DNA of 64,000 bases from Craspedostauros australis (Eukaryota > Bacillariophyta > Bacillariophyceae > Mastogloiales > Achnanthaceae), in contig JAMXDE010000031.1 in NCBI GenBank assembly GCA_026770025.1, forward strand, positions 124,001-188,000, written 5' to 3'. This document shows, piece after piece, positions 10,691 through 21,300 of this stretch; the first letter of the stretch is position 1, and every line of letters starts with the position of its first letter. The position numbers and the translations under genes are program-made. The notes under the pieces are model-generated. The model saw only the letters and a list, made by a program, of their open reading frames with translations, did no database searches and had not been told where the DNA came from.

Positions 10691-11824
10691 TTATACATCG
10701 TTCAACCCCAATTCCTCGAGCTTGGCTTGGATGGCACCAAGGGCCGCATGCTGCAAATTGCCCGGAGGCAACGAGGCCGAGTAGCCCCGCTCGTGGATCC
10801 ACATCTGGATGATCCACTTCTCATCCTCACCAACGATCACATCGCCCTTGTGCAGTGTGCGATCATCGGGCCGCCCATCTGCGAACGAGGGGAAGAAGAG
10901 CAAGGCGGATCCTTCCTTCGGCTGCATGGTCAACTCCGTTCCATCCGGGGACTTCAAATCACGGAACACCGTGCCACCACCGCCACCCTCCATGTCATTG
11001 AGGTACACCAACAGCGTCGCTGAGCGCTGTCCGCCATTCGACAACTGCGGCCTCGGCACCTCGTCGTAATGCCACGAGAACTGCTGCCCTTGCTTGTACC
11101 GCACGATCTGCGGCTCCTCCATGACTTCGATGGGAATGTTGAGGAGCCCATTTGCTTTGGCCAGGAGTGTCGGGACCTGATCATAGTTGCAAAACCACGA
11201 CGTGGATGTGCGCGTCGACAAGGCGCCTTGGAAGGTGGCAGAACCCACCTCGTACGCGCCGTCCGTGCAGCTCTTGATGTCGTTGCATTCTTGCGGCGTG
11301 AAGAAGTTGTCAATCTGAAGCACCGGCGGAGACCTGTGAAGCAAGTTCAATCGGCATGGCGAGCGTTGCGATGCACCCTTCTGCACGCCTTCCTCATCAA
11401 AGCATCGGTCCAGCTTCATGTCGATATGATCCTGCAGGCACAGTTGCATGTCTGCGAGCTTGTACGCTGTCCCTTGTTCAACTGGCAGCAGCTCCGTTCC
11501 AGCCGGCATTGGCGGGAAGAGATCATCTTGCGTCATCTCCGGCAATCCCCATTTGTCCAGCTTCGGAGCATCGGATGCTTGCGCACCGACGGGTGCGATC
11601 GTCTCTTCTGCCTGGCTGGGCGCCGTCGCTGTGCCAAATCCCTTGCGAGGCTTCTTCTGCTTGCCCTTGGATTTGCTGCTGGACTTGCCGCCGCCGAAGC
11701 CACCTGCCGCGAAGGCGCATGGCGTTGATGCATTGCCCGTTCGCGCGCAGCACAACGCAACCGCAATCGCCAAGCCGAAATGGATGTGGCTGCACTGCCG
11801 CTGTCGTCGTTGTCTGAGTTGCAT
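10691..11824 (-). CDS. Prolyl 4-hydroxylase-like 2-oxoglutarate/Fe(II) dioxygenase
   Basis: 377 residues, ATG at 11822-11824. The C-terminal half (about 165-350) is a P4Hc domain: an FFTPQEC start, the iron ligands H252 and D254 in WHYDEV, the distal histidine H325 in RTLHKG, and the 2-oxoglutarate-anchoring lysine K336 in EKWIIQMWIHERGY. An ERGY-containing end is usual for this family. Such enzymes hydroxylate peptidyl proline using O2, Fe2+ and 2-oxoglutarate. The N-terminus has a hydrophobic signal-like stretch (about 16-30) and then CAFAAGG near 36-42, resembling the AF motif that directs stramenopile proteins into complex plastids; a Gly/Ser/Lys-rich linker follows. Plastid localisation is therefore possible but unusual for P4H; ER/secretory localisation is the alternative. 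Substrate unknown. No intron is needed. Confidence 0.85.
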   Translation of the reverse strand: MQLRQRRQRQCSHIHFGLAIAVALCCARTGNASTPCAFAAGGFGGGKSSSKSKGKQKKPRKGFGTATAPSQAEETIAPVGAQASDAPKLDKWGLPEMTQDDLFPPMPAGTELLPVEQGTAYKLADMQLCLQDHIDMKLDRCFDEEGVQKGASQRSPCRLNLLHRSPPVLQIDNFFTPQECNDIKSCTDGAYEVGSATFQGALSTRTSTSWFCNYDQVPTLLAKANGLLNIPIEVMEEPQIVRYKQGQQFSWHYDEVPRPQLSNGGQRSATLLVYLNDMEGGGGGTVFRDLKSPDGTELTMQPKEGSALLFFPSFADGRPDDRTLHKGDVIVGEDEKWIIQMWIHERGYSASLPPGNLQHAALGAIQAKLEELGLNDV

Positions 11825-12433
11825 GGTGGATGGATGGATGGATGGATGATTGTTGCTTGCGATTGGGATGGGCCTGCGTGTGATGCTTTGATCTTCGACT
11901 TCGTTCGTCGATGATGTTGATGGGCTCTTGATGTTCTGTCAGAGACGCGAAACCATCAAGGAGACGCGAATGCGCCAAAGTGAGAATCTGTTTGTGTGGT
12001 TGAAGTCGGGCGTGACGTGTCACAACCAACCAACCAAGAAAACGTACGAACAGGCTATCACTTGAGACTAGACACGTAGAGGGCGATACTTCGATGAGCG
12101 GCGACAAGGCACCAACGCCGCCGCAGGGTTGAGCCGGCTGAGCAAGTATGATACCATACAATGCCTGTGTATGTGCTCTACTCTAATCTACTCTACTCTG
12201 GCGTTATTGGGTTCTAACTGGGATTCGTATTGGAATTGCGCAAGCACAGGAGATGATTGGACACCCTGTAGTATTGGTTGCACTTGCGCGTACTTTCGCT
12301 TTGTGGCTGTAGTCTCCGGAGAGCACTGGAGATTTGATGGGGTGCAAATAGATGCCCCATCATTCTGTACGAACTTGAAGTTAGCGGCATCGATCCTTGT
12401 ACTTATCCTCGTCGTTATCACAAAGACAGAGCG
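11825..12433. other. Intergenic; upstream region of the dioxygenase gene
   Basis: About 610 bases containing the 5' flank of the minus-strand gene at 10691-11824 and the 3' flank of the one at 12434-14119. A tggatggatggatgga tetranucleotide run lies just upstream of the dioxygenase ATG. No gene seen. Confidence 0.5.
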
Positions 12434-14119
12434 TCATGTCTCGCCATCATCCACAGAAAGGTTGGCATTGTCAATCACGTATTGCAGGATATCTCGAGTG
12501 GGCCGGCCAGATGCGCTCCTGGTGCTCGCCAAGTAATGATGGCTCGTCGGAAGCTGCGCCTTGCCCTTGAAGCATTCGCGGGCGGCGTATATCCTCCACA
12601 CGTGCTGCGTGAACATGACGGAATGCGTGAAGGCGATTTTGGTGAAGGCGCACGCGATGTCATCGCCGCCGTTGGAACTGCGGGTGATGCTGGAACGTTG
12701 GATTCTGGAACCTGTTCCATCGTTGAACGCGTCCGTGACCCACGCGTAGACGGGTGGTGTGAAATCTCGCATGATCCAAGGCGTGGGTCCCTTGGGAGGT
12801 TCGATGCCACCGTACATGGAAGAACGTTGGTACCCGCTCTGATCCCAGCCGCTGACGGGCGCCTCGTTCGCTAGGAAACGCGGTGATATGGCGACGGTGG
12901 GCAGTTCATTGACGGATGTCTTCATGCAAAGAGCCTGGAATGTGGTGATCGCGTCGGCGGCGGGCCCGGGCGGTTTGTATTCCGAATTGAAATCCGTCGG
13001 CTTGACCACAACGACGATGCCCTTGGTGGCATCGATGAGACCCTTCTGGAGTCCCCCGTATTTCTTGCGGGCCTTCAAGTCGAGGCGCATTTCCTGCGGC
13101 AGCTCGTCGCCGACGCAGCCGACGAATATGTTGTCGTATATTGAGACCTTTTGCTGATCTTTTGACTTGCTCGTACCTTCGGCCTTTCCAATTTCGCCAT
13201 CATCATTGCCATCAGTTGTTTCGTCGTTGCTGACATCTTTCTGCATGTCCTGATACCGCAGCAGCGCTAACTCCTTGCTCGCCATGAGAGCCTGCTTGAC
13301 CGTGTTGAAGTACAGCGCAACGGGACGGCTGCCGGTATTTTCGCTGTTAGCCTTCGCCGTCGTCGATTTCTTCTTCTTCTTCTTGTTCTTTTTCGCGGTT
13401 TGACCAGCCTTCCCGGTGTTGTCTTCGAACTCCCGCCAATTGTCATTGACGGATAGCTTGGCCGCCAGCATCAAGGACACGCGCCTTAGCGCTCTGTCCG
13501 GCGACACGCGCGGATCGTTGGCAAAGAGCATCTTGGTGCCATCGAGCTCGATGCCCATGCGTCCCGCATCATGGTTGCGCCGCACGGGACGATAGTCGAG
13601 GACGTTCTTGGCCATGGTGTTGCCGAAGACGTTGGGATCGGCCATCTGCCTGTCGTGCAGAATGCCGGCGATGGCGCGGAAGGCATCGTCGACGACCGTC
13701 TCTGCCGTGGAGGGGAAGTCGATCGACGTCTCGGTGGCGTCCTCTCGGATGATGCCCCAGTTGTTCGTCCGTGCGGCGCTGTTGGGCGTGACGGGACGTT
13801 GCGGTCGTCGATCATCGTCCATCGATGATGGCAGCGGCGACGAGAATAACCTGGAGCTGCGGTTCCGTCTCATCGATCCATCGCCGCATGCTCGGAATGG
13901 TGATGACTGCGACTGCCACTGCAATTGTGGTGGCTGTGGTTTCGATGGTCGCAATGGTTGTGACTGTGGATGGAAGGAGGATTGTCTCCCTCCCATCCTT
14001 CCTCCGCAAGTGCTGCCACCATCATTCGCCGCTGGAAGACCGAAGGCCTCTGCCAAATCAAACCCCAACGAAGCCAGAAAGAGCGCAAGCAACGGTAACC
14101 GATGCATCGTTGACACCAT
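12434..14119 (-). CDS. DUF1995-like protein with plastid-type presequence
   Basis: The open frame begins at a TTG (14281); I chose the internal ATG at 14117-14119 because it directly starts a hydrophobic signal peptide (MVSTMHRLPLLALFLASLGF) followed by AEAFGLPA. That is the AF cleavage motif of stramenopile bipartite plastid presequences. The mature part (about 560 residues in total) has a low-complexity region, an AFRAIAGIL...DRQM segment, a Lys-run linker, and a C-terminal region with GIVVVVKPTDFN, FQALCM, ELPTVAISPRFL and PWIMRDFTPPVYAWV. The order (variable N-terminus, nucleotide-like beta-alpha region, then 'SPRF' and an aromatic strand region) resembles DUF1995 proteins found in plastids and cyanobacteria; this assignment is from memory and moderate. 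Single exon. A neighbouring plastid-type presequence occurs at 10691-11824. Confidence 0.65.
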   Translation of the reverse strand: MVSTMHRLPLLALFLASLGFDLAEAFGLPAANDGGSTCGGRMGGRQSSFHPQSQPLRPSKPQPPQLQWQSQSSPFRACGDGSMRRNRSSRLFSSPLPSSMDDDRRPQRPVTPNSAARTNNWGIIREDATETSIDFPSTAETVVDDAFRAIAGILHDRQMADPNVFGNTMAKNVLDYRPVRRNHDAGRMGIELDGTKMLFANDPRVSPDRALRRVSLMLAAKLSVNDNWREFEDNTGKAGQTAKKNKKKKKKSTTAKANSENTGSRPVALYFNTVKQALMASKELALLRYQDMQKDVSNDETTDGNDDGEIGKAEGTSKSKDQQKVSIYDNIFVGCVGDELPQEMRLDLKARKKYGGLQKGLIDATKGIVVVVKPTDFNSEYKPPGPAADAITTFQALCMKTSVNELPTVAISPRFLANEAPVSGWDQSGYQRSSMYGGIEPPKGPTPWIMRDFTPPVYAWVTDAFNDGTGSRIQRSSITRSSNGGDDIACAFTKIAFTHSVMFTQHVWRIYAARECFKGKAQLPTSHHYLASTRSASGRPTRDILQYVIDNANLSVDDGET

Positions 14120-15012
14120 GGTGGAGGGAGAAGAGATGCCTCTTCCTCCTCTTCTTCTACTCTTTTGCGATCCTCCCCTCCTCGGCGAATGCCGGCCTCC
14201 TTTCTTTCGATGCTGTTGGGTCACCAGGCTGCCTGTGGAGTGTGATGAAGAATGCGCATTGCTGGCACCACGCTCATTCAAGATCCTGATTCTTCGTTCT
14301 GTTTGCGCTTGGAGAGATGGCGATGACGAGATGCCGATGTTGTTGTGCTTTTGTTCGGGAGCTTTCGTTGGAGTTGGCGCGAGTTTCGGTACTTAGTCGG
14401 AGGGGTCACAGTACCATGCGTTGTATCGACTCCACGTGGAAGCATTGTCACCTTTGATTCGTTCGTGTTGCTTTCTCCATTTGTTGTGGAACCAACCAAC
14501 CACATTATTGGTGTCGTACACATGTCGCAATAGTGTCGCATACAGGTCTTCCAAGCTGCCGAAATGTTCAAGTTGATGCGATCTTTCCTGATCGTTGTTC
14601 GTGTTGATGTGTGACAACCGGCTGCACGAGTGGTAGCGCCAGTGCAAGGACAGTCGGTGCGCATTGGTCGCAACGGCTGATTTTCTGTCATCCCTCTGAC
14701 ACAGCCGACCCTTTCTGTGACCGGAGGAAGGCGAAACCATGGCAAATCCGATGGCTCCGCGCACATCACGCAACGCATGTCATTGCACTGGAATCGTGTC
14801 TCACCGCTCCTCGCGAGACACACGCTGGTGCAGACAACAACGACAACAAGCACGAGCGAAGGTGCCGACGCTCACTCACACCAACAAGGAACTTGCGGCA
14901 TCCAAGGCGGAGAGGCGGAATCCAGATTTCGGCTATTGAAGCTCTTTCACTCCTCGCAGGACAACAACGTTGTTGACACCCAAAGTGAAGGATCAGGCTG
15001 CCGCCGCTCCTT

Positions 15013-15058
15013 GTGCCACCTCTTGTGCCACCTCTTGTGCCACCTCTTTTGCCACCTC
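15013..15058. repeat. 12-bp tandem repeat upstream of ZIP gene
   Basis: About four copies of a tgccacctcttg unit, 270 bases upstream of the ZIP ATG. Confidence 0.85.
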
Positions 15059-15156
15059 TCTCGTTATCTCTTTTGCCGCTACTCCTACAACCACATTGTC
15101 CCGATTCTGTTGTCGAACCCTCCCAGAGTGGCAGACTATACTCTCGTCGACTCCAC

Positions 15157-15216
15157 ACCACACCACACCACACCACTCCACATCACAACACCACACATCA
15201 CAACACCACACATTCC
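15157..15216. repeat. CCACA / ACATCACAACACC tandem tract
   Basis: Pyrimidine/adenine-only on the plus strand, with 5-base ccaca units passing into 12-13 base acatcacaacac units; probably in the 5' leader of the ZIP gene. Confidence 0.8.
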
Positions 15217-15328
15217 AAACTTCACACCTGACAACTCACCACTCACATCCAACCAGTCACAATTCGCAGCTGCGAGAGTCACAGAACACACAGAACGGCA
15301 GCAACAACAGCAACAGCAAGCACACAAG

Positions 15329-17104
15329 ATGGGCAGAAACGAGAACGTTGGAGTGGCGCTGGCCCTGGTCTTCGGAGCAGGAGCTTCGACCGCCGTCGGC
15401 GCGGCCGTCGTCTTCTTCCCGGCGCTCGTCAAGATGACGTCACGTCGCGTGCTGGCCTCGTCGCTAGGATTCTCGGCTGGCGTCATGAGCTACGTCTCCT
15501 TCGTCGAGATCTTCACCAAGTCCACCGCCAGCTTCGAGGATGCTGGCTTCAGCGAGAGCGATGCCTACCTCTACTCCACCCTCTGCTTCTTCGGTGGTGT
15601 CATCTCCATGATCGTGAGTTCCTTCATTCCATGCAATCGGGCATTCATGCATTCTCAGGCGTGCGCTCCGGTTGGACATTGGCTTCGTTGGCAGGAGTTG
15701 AAGAGTTCGCATTCACCGCATTGTTGCATTGGTCTCTTGCCTTCACTCTCGCCTCTCTGATTGGTCCAATTCAATCTATTCCAATCTATTCCAACAGCCG
15801 GAGTGGCAGCGAGGCATGGGCCACTGCCCAATGTCCAGCGTGCCGACGTTTGCGCTTGCCGAAGCACGACAGAGAAGCTCATTTCCATTGGCATCTGCAT
15901 TCGCAGGTCTATGCCAATCATGCCGACCGTGATGGAGCAAGGCCAGACTCAGCCTGTGCACTCCTCGATCATTCACTTCAACATCAATGCCTCAAGTTCA
16001 TTCCCGCTCACGCTGTCAATCTCCATTCCTTCAATTTTGATCTTCGGCTTCACGACTCGCAACTGCCCCATCGTGCTCGTGCATCGGTCGGTTCGGTTCG
16101 GCATATGTTCCTGATCATACCTTTTCGTCCCCATGCTGAAATCGAATTTTGGTTGTGATGAATGGGTGCTCCTCATTCACCTCCTCCATCTTCATCTCTG
16201 CAACCATCCCTTCACCTCCTCGGATCCATGCCCTCATGATTATTCCACTCATGATTATTCCACTAACTCCCAGGCTCTCAACAGCGTCGTGATGAAGCTG
16301 ATGGGCGGAGAGCATCACCATCATGAATACCCAGAACAGCCTGAGCATGTGCATCAACATGAAACTCCTGGTGCTACGTCAGCCAATCAGCCAGCCGACA
16401 GCAATACCACAATAGGCGCTCCATGCTGCAGCAATGATCCAGTTGGCGATCTTGAAAAGATACAGAAAATGGGCCAAGAATTGGAGGCCAAGGATGCAAA
16501 CAGCGACGACGATAACGGGGACGACAATGACAATGAAACGCCAACGCCAGCGCCAGCGCAGGAACCAACAACGGTAGTCGCGAACGAAAACGCAGGAAAC
16601 GACGAACCCGATGGAACTGACGGCGCTAAGCCGCTCGAGGGGCAGGAGCGTCTCGTCCGAATGGGCATCAATACGGCACTCGCCATCGGTCTGCACAATT
16701 TCCCAGAGGGACTGGCCACATTCGTTGCCGCGTTGGACGATCCAACGGTCGGCGCCATCCTCGCATTCGCCATCGCCATCCACAACATCCCAGAGGGTCT
16801 CTGCGTCGCCCTCCCAATCTACTACGCCACCGGAAACCGCGTCAACGCATTCCTGTGGGCCCTGCTCTCCGGCGCGTCCGAGTTCGTCGCGGCCCTTCTG
16901 GGATGGGCCATCCTCGCCAACTCCTTCTCTGACACCCTCTACGCCGTTCTCTTCGGTCTCGTCGGTGGCATGATGGTCATCATCAGCGTCCGCGAGCTCT
17001 TGCCAACCGCCCACTTCTACGACCCGGAGGACACCGTGGTCACGCATTCTTTCATCGGAGGAATGGCGCTCATGGCCGCCTCCCTCGTTTTGTTTGTCGT
17101 CTAA
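15329..17104 (+). CDS. ZIP-family zinc/divalent metal transporter (two exons)
   Basis: Exon 1 is 15329-15613, exon 2 is 16274-17104; the 660-base intron begins GTGAGT and ends in a polypyrimidine-bearing CAG, and both junctions are phase 0. The joined protein is about 371 residues. Exon 1 encodes three hydrophobic segments. Exon 2 begins with a histidine-rich loop (EHHHHEYPEQPEHVHQH) and an acidic/proline linker, typical of the metal-binding loop before TM4. The ZIP signature follows: HNFPEG at residue 236 and HNIPEG at residue 265, the paired metal-binding helices of the GufA/ZupT subfamily, and then three more membrane helices. It should move Zn2+ or other divalent ions into the cytosol, from outside or an organelle. 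No targeting signal beyond TM1 is visible. An alternative ATG further 5' exists in the open frame, but the chosen one follows a clean leader and begins at TM1. Confidence 0.88.
15614..16273 (+). other. Intron of the ZIP gene
   Basis: Donor atc|GTGAGT, acceptor CAG|gctctc. The frame is closed by stops inside and both flanks encode ZIP sequence in matching phase. Confidence 0.8.
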
Positions 17105-18382
17105 GTGCCAGCCAGCAACAACCAACCGACGACAAAAACGACCGAGCACAACGCACCGCAATATGTAAGATACTCGACAATAGGGCAACAGCCGGAGATG
17201 GCGGCACCAACACCGACTCACTTCTCTGGCAGCGTGTCATCCAGTGTGTGCCAAGGAAGGATCGGAGCGACATAGAGGTCACCATTGATTGCCGGTATCA
17301 GCGCCACGTGATCCATTCAACCAGCGTCGAAATTCCAGCAGGGCTTCCATCATCAGATACCAATGGACACATACCACCATTCGCGGAATGAAAAGGGTCG
17401 TGATGCCCCTCAGCCAATCCTTCCTTGATTTTTCGGAACGATCCGAATCATCGACGAGGGGATATCAATACAGCATAGGTCGTACAGCATGCCACAGTAC
17501 AAAGCTCTTGTTGCTACGAATAAACACGACGCTCATCAACGTGTCACTCGCCCATCACATTCAACAAGATACAAGTACATACAAGTATTTCAGAATAGAA
17601 TAGTGTTGAACTTATCGATACTCTCTCTTGAACGCAAATCGCAACCGCGCAATTCACACACGCCACAAGCGCATTCGCAGAGGCGGTTCCTGCAAAGTGA
17701 AGTACGATCCATTGAGTGCTCCATGCACGAACAACTCTATCCATTGCTGCATTCACTGGTATTGATGCGAAAGAACATCCGCTGCCTTCACCGTTGTACT
17801 ATTACCTTGCTTCCCTACTCCTACTTGCTCATCACACGGATGCCATGGCTCAATCATACACACAAGGCAACGATGACGATGACACCGCATCACAGGCACT
17901 CTCCACCTTCGTACCATACTATGCCATGCCACCTCGTACACCATTTCACAAGGCTCACATGCACATACTCGTACTGGTACACAGGTAACCACAATCAGTG
18001 GGATGGTAGACCACGACCTCGAACGAATCAAGCATTCATGACGACGCCATCTAGATCCTATCGCATGTGACAGTGACGCCCACATGCCACGTTCGCTTCG
18101 GACACCGCCATTACACGCAACCTGACGACGAGAATCAGCAATGGATTGATTGTCTTGCGGCCCTGGCAATGACGCTCATCCAGGTTTCGAATTGCTGAAA
18201 ACAGAAAAGAGTGGCTCGTGTCGGTGTTGCAGAGTATTACACAATGCTATGCTTCTATTCCACTCCACTCTGCTCTACGTCCTCATACCGTACATGCTTC
18301 AAATTTGGAAGTTAAATTTCCATTCTATGCGTGTTAGTACTCTATTTCCATGGCGCCGCACAACATCTCTCATCTCTCATCT
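17105..18382. other. Convergent intergenic region
   Basis: About 1.3 kb between the 3' ends of the ZIP gene (plus) and ATPase copy 1 (minus). Short open frames only; nothing supported. Confidence 0.5.
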
Positions 18383-21300
18383 TCAATCGTCACTGAGCAT
18401 GGAGATATCATCGTCTTGATCCGTACAGGTGCCTTGCTGGTACGGAAACAGCATATCCCCGGCTTGATTCACACTCCCAAAGCTCGGCATAGTGGGCGAC
18501 GTGGATGTCAACACTCCACTCTCTCCTCCAATGGTGTCGTTCGATGATACATCCCTTGGGTTGAAGCCAATCATTGGGATGGTCATCTTCCCGACATTCG
18601 TGTTGTTGGCTTCCACCTTCGCGAGATGCCTCAGATCGAGGTACTTCGTATGGCGCTTTTTGATGTCGTCGACCTTGGCCTTACAACCCCACTGGCTGTA
18701 TTGGACGGCAGCTTCCATGAAGTACGTTGTGGCCACCTCTTTCACACCCATGCGACGGAATGTTTCACCGGCCAGTTCCGAAGCAAGCGCCACATCTTGC
18801 ATGCAACCAGCCTTGTGGGCGATAGCGATGGCGATGTCGTACGCATCCTTGATCTTGCGCTGTGGGGAGGCCGTGACAGCCTTGAGTTGCGCCGTCAACA
18901 AGAGACTGTGGTGGAGGCAGTTCAGCCCTCTGTGACGTACGAGGCTTTTGAATTCCTGGACCTTCTGTTGGAGTCTTTTCAGGTGCTTCTTCTTGTTCGT
19001 ACTTCTGTAACAGCCCGCGGCTGCGAGACCCACGAAAAGTAGCTGGGGCACGATGACGTTGTAGGTTGCCTTGTCCACCTCGAGCTTCTCGAATCTGTCG
19101 GCAAGCTCACCAGCAACGTCGTACTGTTGAAAGTAGACGGCCACTCGAAGCCTGGCAGCATAGCCGGCCGTCAAAAAGTAGGTGTCATTGGGAGCTTCAC
19201 GACTTCCTGATCGTGCCCCGAAGTTTCGGACGTCAACCCAATTGATGGGCTTCTCGCCTGCCATACCCTCCATGACAGGGAGTTGGACCCCGATCATCCG
19301 TTGGATCGATAAGACATGGTACTCCTTGGCTTCGCGCATGATTGCGCGATGCGATTGGACGAGCCTGCTCAAGTCGTTTCCCATCATGAAACCAAGGTCG
19401 ACATGGATGTACCAATTGAAGAAGGCGGTCTCGACGTCACCGACTTGCATGGACGATCTGTATCCAAGCTCCAGATCCTTGAATTGCTTTTCTTGAGGTC
19501 TACTCCAAGAGTAGATGCACGGGCAGGAACTTATCTGCGTCCTCCCAATCATCGCAGTCCCATTCGTTGCCTCGATTAGCTTCCTGGCAAGACAGGCCAG
19601 CCGAAGCGCGGTGTCGTGACCATTCATGGTTTGGATGATGATACCATAAGAAACGAGCGCTGGAGCTGCATATGGAGTCAGCCCACCCTTCTTGAGAAGA
19701 CGGAGTTGCTTGCCTATGCAGACAAGGACGAGCAATATGTTCTTGATGAAGAAGGCTTGCATTGCAAGCTCGCTCAGAATCTTCATTCCCATCTCCTTGA
19801 CAGAATCAGTCATCAGCGGGAGATTCAGGATCGTCTCGTCGCTCTGCCCCTTGATGAAGTTGCTCATGAAGCGCCAGTCCTTGGCAACGTGAAGAACGAA
19901 CCACCTCTTGGGGAAGATCTTGAGCTCCTGGGCCACGCCAACCAGCAGCTTCGCTGCCTTGTCATGCTGGTGCTGACGGGCGAGGATGTCGGCCATCGGT
20001 ATGTAGCATGGGAGTCGTTCCTCCAGCGTCTTCGCTCGTTTCAGGACGAGTTTGAACATTGACGTGGCGACATCGTAGTTGCCAAGGGCGGCCTCCGCGC
20101 TTCCTCTGGCACGGGACAGGCGGATGAGGATGCCGTGGAAGTGCTCGCTTTGGTTGTTGTGAACGAGCTGGAAGCCATGGTAGGCCTTCTCCAGGTAGGA
20201 TGCGGCCAGGGAGAGCGCGCTCTTGGCCAGTGCGATCTCGCCGACTTGGAGGTTGAGGTTGACGAGAAACAGAGTATCCTTGGTCGGCACACTGTTGAGA
20301 TGATCAGCCGCGATGAAGAGCAGACCGTCATCGTTCTGGACGATGGGCTTGGCCGTAGCAGTGCCGTCCTGAGAGCTGCTGAACCGATTGTACATGTTGA
20401 GGATGCTGCGCCCGATGGCCCTGCGGAGCTTGTCGCGGGACTCTCCGTCTGGGATGACGTTGCGAGCCGCCTGCTGGATGCGATCATGAGCGAAGCGGTA
20501 GCTTGCGGCGCCGATGGTGTTGGTCAGCAGCCCTTCGAGAACTGCCTTGTCCAGAAGGAAGCTCAGGTCCTGATCTCCATCTGGCGCAGAACCAAAGATC
20601 TGCTCGCCGCCCCAGCAGGCGAGATCTCCGTCGTACATGCCGATGAGATCCTTGATCTCGTTCCAGACAGCCTGCAGCGTCGAAAGCTCAAATTGGGACT
20701 GGATGTAGGATGCCACTGTGAGCAGCTGCTGCAGGGTCTTGGGGAGGTACTTCATCTTGGAGGTGATGAGATCCTCGACGTTTCCGCCAACGGACATGGT
20801 CAGGAGCGATCGTTCGTCGTCATCGATCTCGACGCTGCTGTTAGCATCGGCATCAGCTCCTGGACTTGGCCTGGTGTCGTGCCCATCTGCTCCCCATCTC
20901 CACGTGCAAAGAATGTCATCGTAGATGATGCGGTTTTCTCGCTGCAGCGCCTCCAAAGCTTGAACGATGTAGAATGGGTTGCCCAGCGTCTTGTGGTGTA
21001 GCTTGAATGACAAGGTCCTGATGACCTTGGTCGGCGAGTCAAGCAGAGACGACATCCATTGGGTGACCTCTGCCAACGTCATGTTCCGAAGCTTCACTTG
21101 GGACATGGTGGGATCGTAGCGCGGCAGTTCCTCGAGTGTGCCAACCATCTGCATGAACGGATTTGAGGGTGGGAGGTTGATGGCGTGCTGGTCTGGGTCG
21201 TCTTGTTCATGGGAGAATGCGGGATCATCGATGTCGATGTGATCCTCGTCGTCATGATGGCGATTGTCGATCTCATCCTCTCTCACGGTCCCAATGAGCA

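Larger units (their letters stand above)
14120..15328. other. Divergent promoter region between DUF1995-like and ZIP genes
   Basis: About 1.2 kb between genes transcribed away from each other. It holds two tandem repeats close to the ZIP start (15013-15058 and 15157-15216) and a CAACAGCAACAACAGCAACAG run immediately before the ATG. No gene supported. Confidence 0.5.

Noticed and set aside
20135..21001. 288-codon plus-strand ORF, repeated at 47575-48435
   Set aside because: Antisense to the ATPase genes; conservation between the two is explained by the sense-strand gene conversion.
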